64,000 bases of DNA. Origin: Nyssa sinensis. Lineage: Eukaryota > Streptophyta > Magnoliopsida > Cornales > Nyssaceae. Made by a program: the position numbers and the translations under genes. The stretch spans positions 27,176,045 to 27,240,044 of the forward strand of contig CM018052.1 in the NCBI GenBank assembly GCA_008638375.1, given 5' to 3'. Of this stretch, positions 22,151 to 34,300 are shown one piece after another. Each line of letters opens with the position of its first letter. Position 1 is the first letter of the stretch. The notes beneath the pieces are model-generated. The model was not told where the DNA came from. It worked only from the letters and a program-made list of their open reading frames with translations, and searched no databases.

Positions 22151-22921
22151 TCCAGGGTAAAAAATCTGTCTCGTACAACATATTACATTTTTTAACTTTC
22201 TTTGACCAAAAAGCCTAATCTGACAGATTCTCTCTCTGTCTAATATATTTACTGGGGGGAAAATTTGGTGTAACAGCTGAAAAATTAATGAAACGCTCAA
22301 GCTTTAAGTCATCCAAAATTTGGATGAAGTCCACAAAGATAAACTCCCATCGGATAAAAAATTGAAACACATGGTGTTGAAATAGAGAGTTTTGTAGTGA
22401 GACTTTCACACCACCTCGTTATTTGATGTAATGCAATTTTCTCTTATAAAGGTTATCATTTTTTTTATTTTTATGATTTTTTTTATTTAAAAAAAGGTGA
22501 CAAGATTGTGAGAAAAAATCATACCACTTCAAATCTCATTAAATAACTTTGGGTAGTTGAAATAGTCTTCACTGTTGATACGAAATTTTGGACCCTTGAA
22601 ATTGGACTTAGAATTCTAGATTATATAACAAGAACAAATCTAATTTTAGTCCATATCAGAAAATTGTACGGTGTGAGCACCGCTTATAATTCTCAGATAA
22701 ATTATGCAATAATTGTGTTCATTGGTTAATAAGATGGGGGATAAATCATTATCAAGTCTGATTCCACTTTCACAACCTAATTTAAGGGCCAAATTCGAAT
22801 CTCTGCAACTGGTTATGACCAAAGAATGTTCCATCAGTTCTTCGGTTATGAACTACGACCACAAGTACAGCCCTCTCACTATCACAAGTACAAACTTATA
22901 AATAACTTCATTTTTAACCAA

Positions 22922-23323
22922 ATGAAAGGGACTTCTTCATTACCATTGAAGCCAAACATGACTTTCCGTTTCCAACTGACTACCTGTAATACAGCTACAA
23001 AACCACCCTTTTCTTTATCATTTCTTGTCTCAGTCTTTCTCATTCTCTGCCATGGCTCCATCACAGAAGCTGATAACATAACGACGAATGGTACTGGTGT
23101 AGTCATCCCGAAAGGATGTGAAAGACCTGTTGTTGAAGATCAAATGATAATCAGAGTTCCAGGAAGACCCTTTTCTGACAAGTTTGTGAAGGTTGAATCC
23201 ACCAAGAATTCAGATAACAAGATATACAGTGGTTTCTGCATCCGGGTTTTTTAGGAAGTGTCTAAATACTTTAAATATAACTTCTAAACAGATTCACTAT
23301 GTAGAGTACGATGGCTCCTACAG
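22922..23323 (+). pseudogene. GLR copy 2, exon 1 (signal peptide joined directly to S1), disrupted
   Basis: In-frame ATGs lie at 22922 and 22958. The second gives a clean signal peptide, with core FSLSFLVSVFLILCHG. The mature part then reaches VVIPKGCERPVVEDQ and MIIRVPGRPFSDKFVKVE, aligning with the PKGW...LRIGVP start of the GLR S1 lobe, and YSGFCIRVF. The roughly 400-residue amino-terminal (ANF-type) domain normally found between signal and S1 is absent. A TAG follows at 23252-23254. Near 23281-23296 the frame shifts, after which HYVEYDGSYS is readable. A solo LTR begins at 23324 inside the codons for this segment; TACAG is duplicated on both sides. With 26682-26709 the exon totals 430 nt, one base off the phase needed by exon 2, which agrees with the frameshift. 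Confidence 0.82.
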
Positions 23324-26300
23324 TGTAGAGATTTGAAAAAAAAAAAAATAAAATAAAATAAAATAAATAAATGAATAGAAAGAGGTATGTGATGATAATA
23401 ATTGGAGATGGCCCTGAATATATAATACGCCTGAATATATTATATTATGATATATTATCTAATATAGGAAGCTTCGAGGAAGTTGCGGGGAGGAGAAACC
23501 GAGAGAGAGATGGGAAACAAAACAAGGGAAGTCGCGTGAAAACAGGGGAAAAACAGAGAGAGAGAGAGAAAGAAAAAGGGGAAAAAGAGAGAGGGAAGAA
23601 GAGAGGAGAAGAGGGGCGACGGCTTGGCGATGGGTTTTGGATTGCGATTGGGCTGTGTGTTGCGGATTGGAGGGACGCGAAGCAGCAAATGGGTTGGGAC
23701 GGATTTGTCGGGGAGTTGTCAACTTTGGTCGTCTCACTCGATTGTGATTTGAATTCAGTTTCTGCTTCAGGTTGATGGCCGTAGTGAAATGGATGGAGTT
23801 GCGACGGAGTACATGGATTAGGTTGGATTTTGCTGGTTCGGTTGTATCTGTATTGGAGGTGATCGATATGTGTGTGTTTGTGTATCGTTAGAGCAGAGGG
23901 GCCAACGTTCGGTGAATCAAGGGCCATGGGTTTTCGATTTCTTGCAACTGTTAGATGAGGTTGCGGCGTGTTGGTTTGGGGATGTCATCACTAGAGTTGT
24001 GAGAAGGGTGTGATGAGGATGCTGCCGCAAACGGCGTAGGGAAGTGCAACAGAGGGGATTCTGATATGGCTTGGAACTGCATGTAGACGTTACGGTTGTG
24101 GGGTTCCTTTGTTCCGCCGCACCAGTTGAGAACAGGGGCTGGTGGTGGTGTTATGTTGTTATGGGATTCTAGATTGGTTTCATGTGAGGATTGGAGGAAT
24201 TTGCAGAATAGCGGTGCAGAGATATATATATATATATATAAGTTCCTGTTTGTAGGAAAATTGGGGGGGCTAATCACGTTGGATTAATCGTTGGTTGGAG
24301 GATTCAAATTGGTTGATTCAACAGTAGCATGTTGGTGTTGGGTTATGGCTTGAATTGATGGAAAATTTTGAGTAATTTGCTGTCATTTGGGTCATGTGCG
24401 AAGAGGTTTCAAATTGGGAAATGAATTAATGTTGTTGCTATTGTGAATTTTGTGTGTGTAGCGGTGACAACACAGCAGTGAGCTGCTGTGTTTGGGGCGA
24501 TGACGACACTATAGCAGAATTTATGTATATAGATTTGTGTATATGTCTGTGTAGCGTTGGAATAAGAAAAACTCATCATACGAAACCGCAGAGGCTGAAG
24601 GTGATTAATGTGGGTGTGTTTGTGTTGAAAGCAATTGCGGCAAGAAGGAATTGGTAGAGGCTTAGAGTGGGAAATGCAGAAGGAAAGAGGGACACATGCA
24701 GCAGAGCTACTGTCCAGCCATGGAGTAGAAACAATAAGGAAAAGAGCAGCAATAGTGGTAGTGGAGCCGAGGCAGAACCTCCAACAGCTGCTGCAAATTA
24801 AATGGATCTCCGTTAAGTGGAAAATTGGCAGAAAACCCACTGGATTGCTGATTAGTTCTGTAATGAAGCTTGTTCTCTCCTAAATTCCAGAAGTTTCATG
24901 AAAAGATAGAAGGGAAGTTTTGGTGTTGTTGATTTGGAGGGATATTTTCCTGATGAATTAATGGAGCTTTCCTGAGAGGATTTCTCCAGATGTGTAGACA
25001 TGGATTGATTCATCAGGGGAAACAAATGGACTCATTTGGGTCGAGTTAAGGTTTTTGCTGATGAATCATTGAGATATAATAATGCACTCTTTTATGAGGT
25101 TTCTATTTCTATTCACACCATAGATGACAGAACAAATGACTTGATTGTGGCTTCCGTGCCAAAAATTTAGTAGCCGATATTTGTGGAGGAATTTGTGTAA
25201 ACAGCTTCTGGATGATGCAACTTCAGGTGGAGATGGCCCACTCAATTTCAAGCAGAGAAGTTAGTGTCCGTTCATCTAGAGGGTTGACTGAGTAGTGGAC
25301 ATGACTTCTTAGGGTTGAGATAACCCGATCAGGTATGGTACTTTACTAAGTAAGGAATAGAATTAACTTAGGATTGATGTGCATATTGATTGAATGCTTC
25401 TTGTGCTTATCTGTTGCTAGAAGATCACATAGGAGTTCTTGATTTGCGACACTTTGAGTTGATTGGTTATGTGTTTCCGTGTTCTTTATGATTATTTGGG
25501 GATTGTGATTTACTTCTTGAGTTGTCATCCTGTGTGATTTATGTTTTAGAAGGATTGTTGATATTGTGACATGTGGATTTGCGGAAGTGTTGAGATTGAT
25601 CGAGCATGACACGTAGATTTGAAACCTTGTGATTTAAATGCTATTTGTTGATCTTCATTGTGATGCATGATTTAAAAGCTTGTTGCATAGGCTTATGAAC
25701 GTGATGTTTCATTTGAACTGTATTATTGCATGATGAAATCATGGCATATTGGCATTGCGTGATTCCTTGCAAGCATAGTGTGGGTCAGCACGAGGTGCTG
25801 GTGCATTATGAGGATGCAGATCCTGTGGTGAAAAATCCGAAATTGGCCATTAGGTACTCGCAGGCCTACGGGGTCCGGACCGTAAAGCGAGACATATATT
25901 GGTACTTGCATGCCAACGGGGAAGAACCGTGAAGCGAGACATGGGTGTGACATGGAGATGCATGGGTGTGTCACGCATATTGCCTGTGCATGTGTTGATG
26001 AATTTGTGAACGTGATATAGGGTTTTATACAGATGTAGTTTGTACATTGCCATCATATTGTATGCATGATTAGGGAGGCATGTAGATATACATGTACACT
26101 TACACATGCCACGTCTTAATTTTGTTCCTTGCATTAGTATTGTACCATACCAGCATGCTGGCGCTGACCCATTCGTGGGCACAGGTTTCAGATAAAGCTC
26201 CTGGTACGCAGGATTTGATGAAGTCTTGGAGAAAGGAGAGAAAATAAATTTGGAAGAATATTTGGGCCCTTGGGGCGTATTTTGATGTTATATTGGTGTG

Positions 26301-26676
26301 TTTTTGAAAATAATGGGAATGGCATTGTATATTGTAATAAATATGGAATTTGTGATCTTTTAGTTTAAGTGTAGGAGTAGACGTGATGGATTGTATAACT
26401 AGGCGATGTTTATTTAACTTTGATAAGATTGTGGCCATCGAGTGAGGATGGATTGTGATGTGTTTGTATTTATATGTTGTATTGTGATTATCAGGGGGAA
26501 AAAGGCTCGAAAAACAAAGGAGGTTTTGCCGAAATTTTTTTACAACAGGAAATGATGTAGGCTTGAATCTATAGTAGTTAAATCGTTTATTTATTTATTT
26601 ACTCGTTTATTTTATTTTCTTCCTTTGTTTCGTTCAGTCGCGTCCCCGGGTTCGGTTGGGAATTCGGGGCGTGACA
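23324..26676 (+). mobile_element. Solo LTR A (3353 bp) inserted in GLR copy 2 exon 1
   Basis: Starts TGTAGAGATTTG, ends GGGGCGTGACA, and is flanked by TACAG on both sides (23319-23323 and 26677-26681), a perfect 5-bp target duplication. It is collinear with solo LTR B (52714-56661): both share the A-run start, a gtcgcgtgaaaacagg block, a purine-rich stretch, and the block agtagtggacatgacttctt. No internal retrotransposon sequence follows, so it is a solo LTR left by LTR-LTR recombination. Long ORFs within it, including an antisense one at 23445-23927, are low-complexity purine/pyrimidine readings and not genes. It contains an AT run at 24221-24240. The length and TG...GTGACA ends suggest a Tekay/Del-type Gypsy, which is inference. 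Confidence 0.88.
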
Positions 26677-26681
26677 TACAG

Positions 26682-26709
26682 CGAGCTACTTAATTGTGTT
26701 GCTACCAAG
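26682..26709 (+). pseudogene. GLR copy 2, last 28 nt of exon 1
   Basis: Between the LTR target duplication and the hAT element the sequence reads on as SELLNCVATK, continuing DGSYS at the end of S1. The last eight bases, CTACCAAG, are the hAT target duplication. The second copy at 30625-30632 is followed at once by gtaataaa, the exon 1 donor. Confidence 0.8.
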
Positions 26710-29700
26710 TAAGGGTGCAAACGAACAAAGCCGTTCATGAACAGCTCGAGATCGACTCGATTATGGCTCGTTCAAACTCGATTCGATTAATAAACGAGCC
26801 AAGCTCGAGCTCAAAATAGGGCTCGTTTATTAAACGAGCCGAGCTGAGCCAAAAAGAGGCTCGGCTCGTCAGGCTTGTATAACCTCGGATAGTGTCTCGG
26901 TTCGTGACTCGTTTATGTTTTTAAGTATAAATAGCTTAGGGTTTCTAAGTGAGTTCATTCCTAGAAGGCTCTAGAAAGCATGAACGCCGTGAAGACTGAA
27001 GAGCGGCTGAGGGGGTAATGCACAGGATTCCGATTCTGATCGATTAGGGGTTAGGGCTCTTGCGATTTATGAGTTTCTTTCATTCTCTCTCAGTCTCTGT
27101 CTCTGATAAGTGATAAGTGATAACCCTCAAGTCCTATCGACCGAGCGAACGGCATTGTCAATTTTCTTCATCTCCGATTATCTGTGACGATCGGCGGGGG
27201 CTGCTTGTTTTCTTCATCCATTCATCTCCGATTCTCTGTGACGACGGTAGCAGTGACTGGAGTGAAATTGATACCCACTCACACCACAGTCGGATTCTTT
27301 AGGTAAAATTATTGTTTAGATTTTTATTTTATTTTTTTACTTTTTACGATCAAAAACTCTAATCGAGTTTGGTGCAAGGTATGGAAAGGTGTCTAGATAT
27401 TTGTGGGCTCTTTTGTTTTCTATGTTTGGGATGCAATCGGTGATGCTTAATGGGGTGAGAGATGCTCTTGCATGTTGGTTCGGTTGTAAGTGGATTCAAG
27501 AGTGAGAGATATTTGGAAAATTTCCCCATTGTGCCTTTGATAGAGCCTTTGGAGGGAGACAAACAATAGATCTTTTGAAGGGATGGAGTCCTCTACTGTT
27601 ATCCATAAAAATAGCTTTTTGACTTCTATACTTCTTTGGATGAAAGTGAATTAATTCTTTTTTGTGGATAGATTCCTTTGTAGAGTTTCTAGAAGAGAAC
27701 GATAAATTTTGGTTAATTTTTAAGTGTACACTTATCTATTCATGGATTTTCCCTCCCTCTAGGAGTTTTCTTAATGAAATATACTTATCGAAAGAAGGGG
27801 GGGGGGGGGGGAAGGGGCCGTCAAAACAAAAGCCAAAGGAAATCTAACCAATATAAAAAGAAAACAAACTCTTTGATGAATTATGTGACAATCCCTTAGC
27901 AAGAACTGTAAGCATGGGTAGTGGCAATGTTGAAGATAAGTTCGGGTTCAGTAGCAGGGGCTAGGATAGAGGTAATAATTCTAAAGAAACTGAGAGATGC
28001 TCCTTTTTCAGAAATGGGTTGCACCTTTTTTTTTTTTATGTTTAACAGGTGAATCACTTAGCATAAATGGGTTGTCTTCTGTTTTTTTTTTTTTTTTTTT
28101 TTAAATCTGTTTAATAGCCATGGAGCTTTATTTGCACCTTTTTCTTTTTCCTTTTTGTTTAATAAGTGATAGCTACTTGGCCTAAATGCAGTTGCTCTTT
28201 TTTTCTGTTTAATTTTTTAATTATATATATGAGATTTTCTGACTTTTATACTAATAATGGATAAAATTTTTTTGGCTGTGATGACATAAACAATGCCCTT
28301 TTCTTATCTCTATAATTGAAATATTGAGTTTTAGTTTATTTTTCATGTTTAAGTGCATTCATATACATAGAAGAACTGAAATATAATCCTTATTACACTT
28401 TTTTGGAAGTAGGTACTGGAAATGGCACGGTAAAATCTCAATTGTAGTTTATGAATCAAGAATGTCTTTATTTTTATTTTTATTTTTATTTTTGGAAGCA
28501 GGTAATGTGCTGGTGGAGACTTGGTCATGAATTTTTCATGATCAGTTGCTTATATGACCTCTTTTGTGAATTTTTGTGTTTGATTTACATAGGGGGATTT
28601 GATACTGCACATACTGCAGCTAGGTAAAAAATTGTATAGGATGATTTTTTTATTTTTTTTAAATAGAGTTATTATTATGTCTTTGGCATGATGTGATGAG
28701 GAAGTTTATTAAATTTTGAGTATATATATAATATATTGATTTCAGGGCTTATAATCGAGCTGCAATAAAGTTTCTCAAACATATGATGGGTCGACAGATG
28801 GCATGGGTTACTTCTTAGGGGAGGTAACTGTTATTTTTGGCATGGGTTGCTTCTTAGGCTGCTTATGTTTACTAACTCTTCTTATCTATAAATATAATGG
28901 GGTCTGTCTTTTTGTTACTTGCCTTTTCTTCTTCATTTTGAATGCAAATGTATTTATGTTAGTTTACTTGTTTATCATCATTTAGTGCAGCATCTGGAAA
29001 CCACAGTAATAAACTTAGTATGCTTGGTTTTAGCTCAAGGAGACACCTCTTTATAGCAGTACATTTTCTGGTTGAAATATTATTATTTGTATGTTCCAAA
29101 AAAAATCATTGTCATTTCTTACAGCTGAAACTACAATTAAAAACTACAAAGTGACTTCTTAAAATTATGAGATGTTCTTGTTTTGCCCTTTTTTCCACCC
29201 CCCATATCCCTTCATCAGTTTAATGGTGTGCCATTGAGATTTGCAGTGTCTTGGCGGATAGTTTTAACTGCATTTCATAGTTGCACTCTGAACCAGGCAG
29301 AGCTGGCAGTTTTAGAACTTTCAGGGAATGGTGCTGGGATTTTGGCTGTTGCAAACACCGTCATTAGCACTTTCCTGCTAGTTTTTGTTGCTGAATAGGG
29401 CGACAAATCATTTTTTTCCACAATTAGTAAGTGATAAAGCTGATTTTTCGAGAAAGAAAAATTGAGTGATAAATCTGAAAACCTATATTTTTTTTGACTG
29501 CATACTAGTAATGCCTAAATAAATTCCTTACCATACTGTCTAAAATATTTAAGCATTTAGCCCACATTGTATGCATCAATGTTCACTTCAGTTGTGTCGC
29601 AATGTAATGGCCACACCATGTGTGTCTAGTTCAAAGATGAACTAGTTTGAAGAAAGGAAATTAAGAATTTTCTATTATTATTGGTCTTTCCATATATTTT

Positions 29701-30624
29701 TTTGATAAGTAGTTTTAACATATAAAAATTGAATTTATTCTTCACTAGTGATTTTTCTTGTGTTGTTTTGCAGAACCATATGGAGATTGATGATCTTAAT
29801 CCATGGTTCCGTAGTTGATGGCATGCACTTTTGCTAAGGTTTTGCACATTCGAGCTGCAACTGGAGTTACCGTAGTTGATGTTCAGAAAACCAAGTCCCA
29901 TGAAAAGGTCAATCATGATCGCGTGAGCAATAGCAGACGGCAGTCCTTTAATGATGTTGTTGACGATGAAAAGCTTCGACACAGAGCAGCCATAGAGGCC
30001 TTTATCGCCAAATTTTTTGCCACCATTTCATCACCTTCTAATTTTTCTTTCCATGTAAAACTTCATATCCTGGGTCACAGATGACGCCTTTGATGATGTT
30101 GATATATCAGGCCATTTAGGTTTTTGAAAGACTTTCAAGTTTGATGCTTAAAAGCCTGTAATCATAAACAGGATGGGGGTGTTTTATTTTCTTTAAAATA
30201 TTTGGGAGTTCCATTGTTTTTGCGGCACATTTTGTGTAAGTAATTCATGTATGAACCATGTTCTCACCCTTAGTTTAGATGAAGTTATTGCTTTTTAATA
30301 ACTGAATAACATTTTGGAGAGGATAAAGGTTACACCATTTATTGTGCATCATAGAAGAAGAAACTCTGCCACTCTTGCCTGCTAAGACACTATCAATATT
30401 CTTCAATTGAGGACAGGAAAAAAAATTTGAATAACTCGAGCTCGAGCTCGAATGAGGCTTGTTTAGTTTTTTCGAGCCGAGTCGAGTTCGAGTTCGAGCT
30501 TGACAAGTCATTCACGAGCCGAGTTCGAACAGAAAATTGAGCTCGAGTCGAGCCAGACTGATTTTTTCGCGAGCCGAGTTCAAACATCAGATACTCGACT
30601 CGACTCGGCTCGTTTGCACCCCTA
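26710..30624. mobile_element. hAT-type DNA transposon (3915 bp) with captured AP2-type exons
   Basis: The left end is taagggtgcaaacga and the right end, read on the other strand, is taggggtgcaaacgagcc, with CTACCAAG duplicated on both sides (26702-26709 and 30625-30632). An 8-bp duplication and this TIR type are diagnostic of hAT elements. Subterminal regions (26750-26900 and 30430-30610) are rich in GAGCTCGA/CGAGCC words in both orientations, the usual hAT transposase-binding arrangement. No hAT transposase or dimerisation domain is visible, so it is non-autonomous. The interior has poly-T tracts, a G-run near 27797-27811, the AP2-like exons listed separately and unidentified ORFs at 29183-29398 and 29815-30084. 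Confidence 0.88.
28593..28776 (+). pseudogene. Captured APETALA2-type AP2-domain exons, including the 31-nt micro-exon
   Basis: Positions 28593-28623 form a 31-nt exon (acceptor ttacatag, donor gtaaaa) that reads GFDTAHTAAR. After a 122-nt intron an exon begins at 28746 (acceptor tttcag) and reads AYNRAAIKF. Together they match the second half of an AP2 DNA-binding domain of the euAP2 class, where a 31-nt micro-exon at this position is well known. The match stops after about 28776. The rest of the AP2 domain, the second AP2 repeat and the miR172 site are not seen. The piece lies in the middle of the hAT element, so it is best explained as a transposon-captured gene fragment. Confidence 0.72.
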
Positions 30625-31274
30625 CTACCAAGGTAATAAATTCAACTCTCACCTCTTGTTACCACACGATATAAACATATATTTACACCATTTTTTTCTT
30701 CAATTTGGATGTGTTTGGATGTGCCTCTTCTATTTTGTCAGTCAACTTTTTTTCTGCACCATTCTTAATCCAACCATTCAAATATTCTCTTTGATGAGAT
30801 GATCAGAGTGTTTTTTTTTTTTTCCAGCACTTATCTTATGGTTTTTGCTTACGTTTATTTAAAATTTTTTTATTTTTCAGAAAAAAATCATAAGTTTATG
30901 GAATTAATTAATTATATTACTTAATTTTAAAGTTTACGATTCTGCTTTGCTTAATTTTTTGTTTATACTATATTTTCTTTTGTTTCTTTTCTATATAAAA
31001 ATTTATATTATTAATTAATTATTGATTGCACCTACATAGTGACTTGTGCTCTTCAAGAAATTTTTTGGCTTTTGACTTGTGTAGACAAATAATTTTCTAA
31101 ACGTGTGTACGTATAGACATGCAAAGAAAGGATGATTACTTTTCATTATCTATATTTTTTCCAGAGTCCATTATATATATTTTTTTCATTCTTGGTGATT
31201 ATTTATTATTCGTTCCGTTGAACATGCATGATAAGATTTTATGCTCCTTGTCATTTATGGATTATTGATGACAG

Positions 31275-34200
31275 AAATTTGACGCTATTGTTGGGGATGT
31301 AACAATACTAGCTGATCGTTGGAGCCACGTGGAATTTACGGAACCATTTATTGAGTCGGGACTGTCAATGGTAGTTCCAGTGACGCCCGAAGCTCCCAAG
31401 GCATGGATGTTTCTGATGCCTTTCACCCTAGAAATGTGGGGAGCAACCGGGGCCATTTTGATGTATACGATGTTCATAGTCTGGTTTTTAGAGCATCGAT
31501 CCAATCCAGAATTCAGTGGCAAATGGAAGGATCAGCTTGGCAATGCGCTTTCGTTCACCTTCTCTTCACTTTTCTTTGCTCACAGTAAGACAATCAAACA
31601 TCAAGTTTGAGCAATTAGAGAAATAATAACATTCTGTTATGCCTAGTAGTTTTGAGAATCAATCACCCTTTCTTACTGAATTTTTTTTATCTATAAATGC
31701 AAGTAAGTGGAGCCCCACATAGATTGATTTATTTAATAATGTGAATCCCATTATTTTTTTTTCTATATGTATGAAATGAAAAGAACAAGTTTGTGTAGCA
31801 TTATTCTTATTCATTACATATATTTACGCAAAAACATTTAGCCGGTTTAATGAGTTGAGTCTTAATATCCAACCCTAATAGCCCAAGGGTTAGCTATAAC
31901 TAGAGAAGTTATTTTATGTGATCTTTGCATTGTGTAATAGTTACTATGATTTCATCATCCATGTTGAGTCTTGATAAGATTTACAAATAATCAATTGACA
32001 ATGAAAGTCAAAGGAAAAAATCTTTCTTATATATATGGAATATATAGTTTTAGGCATAGCTGTCAATTCTTGCTACAGTTAATTTGATATCCATAAGACT
32101 TTTACTGCAATTAGGCCACAAGGATATAGACATGAGATAGTGAATATTGTTTCATGCTATAAATGCAAGTAAGTGGAGCCCCACATAGATTGATTTATTT
32201 ATAATGTAAATCCCATTATTTTTTTTTCTCTATGTATGAAATGAAAAGAACAAGTTTGTGTAGCATTATTCTTATTCATTACAAATATTTAGGCAAAAAC
32301 ATTTACCGGGTTTAAAGAGTTGAGTCTTAATATCCAACCCTAATAGCCTAAGGGTTAGCTATTACTAGAGAAGTTATTTTATGTGATCTTTACATTGTGT
32401 GATAGTTACTATGATTTCATTATGCATGTTGAGTCTTGATAAAATTTACAAATAATCAATTGACAATGAAAGTCAAAGGAAAAAGTCTTTCTTATATATA
32501 TACGGTATATATAGTTTTAGGCATAGCTGTCAATTCTTGCTACAGTTAATTTGATATCCATAAGAGTCAAGACTTTTACTGCAATTAGGACACAAGGACA
32601 TAGATACGAGACTTCAATTTAAATTTAACTTTAGCAACAATACTAGAGATAGTGAATATTGTTTCATGCTATACATAATCTATTTTTTCAATTGATTTTC
32701 TCATTCCTATACAAAGGCAGTGGGATTCATAATAATAAATGCATGTGTAACTACTTATTTTTGTTTAAGAGTTAAAAAAATTCCTTGAGACAATCCTTCA
32801 TACATACATTTTTCTATTCATTTTGTTCATGAAATAATATACTCAGTACACTCATTGATACATTTTCTAGGGGAAAAGCTTCGGAGCAACTACACTCGAG
32901 TGGTAATTGTGGTCTGGCTTTTTGTGGTGTTGGTGTTGATACAAAGCTACACAGCCAGTCTCACTTCAATGCTCACCATCTCACGCCTCCAACCAACCGT
33001 CAAAGATATCGAGTGGCTAAAGAAGACTAATGCCACGGTGGGTTGTGATGGTGATTCATTTGTAAGTCATTTACTTAAAGGATGTACTTCAATTCGAAGA
33101 AAAGAACATTATGAACATTAACAGCCATAACGACAGCTTGAAGGACTACCTCAAGGCATTTGAAAATGGCAGTATCACAGCTGCATTTCTTGAAACACCT
33201 TATGCCAAAATTTTTGTTAACCAGCATTGCAAGCAATACTCTGTCACCGAATCGCCCTACAGATTTGGAGGGTTTGCCTTTGTGAGTAGTGGATTGAACT
33301 TTTTGCATTCTTTTCATTTCATGAAACTGAAAATTAATGTTTTCTTTTCAATAACGAAAAACTAACCATGCATGCATTAAGGAAAATATTAATTGCAAAA
33401 CAACACCATTTTCATCTCAAGGGAAAAAAATTAAGTAAGAAGGTCTCACGGTGGAACTATAGTTTAGATTTAAATGTTGATGTTATACCTATGTAGTCTT
33501 GCAAAATATTTAAATGTGAGCATCCTATCACCTAGTAAGACTAGCCATTGGACCTTTTTCTCATCTAAGGGGGCTTAAATATTATATCAGTGATACCACT
33601 CGTCACACCTCTTACATATTACCACCTTTTTTGTGGAATCAACCACCAGTGGACTCATCATCACAGAACCCGCTATTGAATTGCACCTTTACGAGAGGAT
33701 GGTAAACAAATGCAAATAAAAAGAGGTGGAACAAGTAACATTATTAATATTGATACTATATTTCTTAAGAGAGGGCTAAACACTGATCCAATTGTTAATC
33801 CTAAATGAAAATCAGAAAAGCAAATCTATTTATCTAGCAAAGATAACTAACAGAGAATCTTTTTTATGCTCCCCATGCAGGTCTTCCAAAAAGGCTGTCC
33901 TATGACTACTGATGTCTCCGAAGCCATTTTAAAGCTATCAGAAAATGGCAAACTGAAAGAATTCGAAGAGGAGTTGTTTGCTTCCTCCTCAGACTCAGAG
34001 TGTTCGAACTCCCAAACTAGCAGAAATAATGATAGCTTGAGCCTTGAGAGCTTCTGGGGTTTATATCTCTTATCTGGCGCCACTTCCACCATTTGTTTTC
34101 TACCATTCATCATTCACTTGATAAAAGATTACCGGCGCCACCGAGTGGCACAGGATGGTGACATCGGCCCAAGTGATGGAAGTGTTTGGAACCAGACACG

Positions 34201-34300
34201 TAGATTCGCACAATACTATTATGAAACTGAGCCTAGAACTCCCAGGAGAGCTCCAACGTCTTATCATCCATCGCCACATGATATTGAAAATATGCCTTAG
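31275..34300 (+). pseudogene. GLR copy 2, exons 2-4 (S1 end, channel, S2, M4, tail), one frameshift
   Basis: Exon 2 (31275-31584, 310 nt) reads KFDAIVGDVTILADRW, DVTILADRW being the S1 end, then FTEPFIESGLSMVVPV, M1 (MWGATGAILMYTMFIVWF) and pore loop QLGNALSFTFSSLFFAH. Exon 3 (32871-33281) reads REKLRSNYTRVV, M3 WLFVVLVLIQSYTASLTS, SRLQPTVKDIEW, then a one-base gain near 33078 (cttaaagg for an expected cttaagg) breaks the frame. S2 continues in the next frame as KNIMNINSHND and AAFLETPYAKIFVNQ, ending PYRFGGFAF. Exon 4 (33881-34300) reads VFQKGCPMTTDVSEAI, FWGLYLLSGATSTICFLPF (M4) and a longer tail than copy 1. Introns are 1286 and 599 bp. With the exon 1 damage this copy is a pseudogene, though its channel exons are well preserved. 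Confidence 0.88.
31691..32672. repeat. Tandem duplication in GLR copy 2 intron 2 (units about 466 and 515 bp)
   Basis: Unit 1 (31691-32156) and unit 2 (32157 to about 32672) both start ctataaatgcaagtaagtgg and both end gaatattgtttcatgctat. Identity looks well above 90%. Unit 1 lacks a stretch of about 45 bp near its end (gacttcaatttaaatttaac and neighbours) that unit 2 keeps. Confidence 0.9.

Noticed and set aside
23371..23927. ORFs of 134 and 160 aa on opposite strands
   Set aside because: They are low-complexity purine/pyrimidine readings inside solo LTR A, and the matching region of LTR B does not conserve them.
8209..34300. Functional GLR channel genes
   Set aside because: Copy 1 has a nonsense codon in the M3-S2 linker and lacks exon 1; copy 2 has a stop and frameshift in exon 1, two insertions and a frameshift in exon 3.
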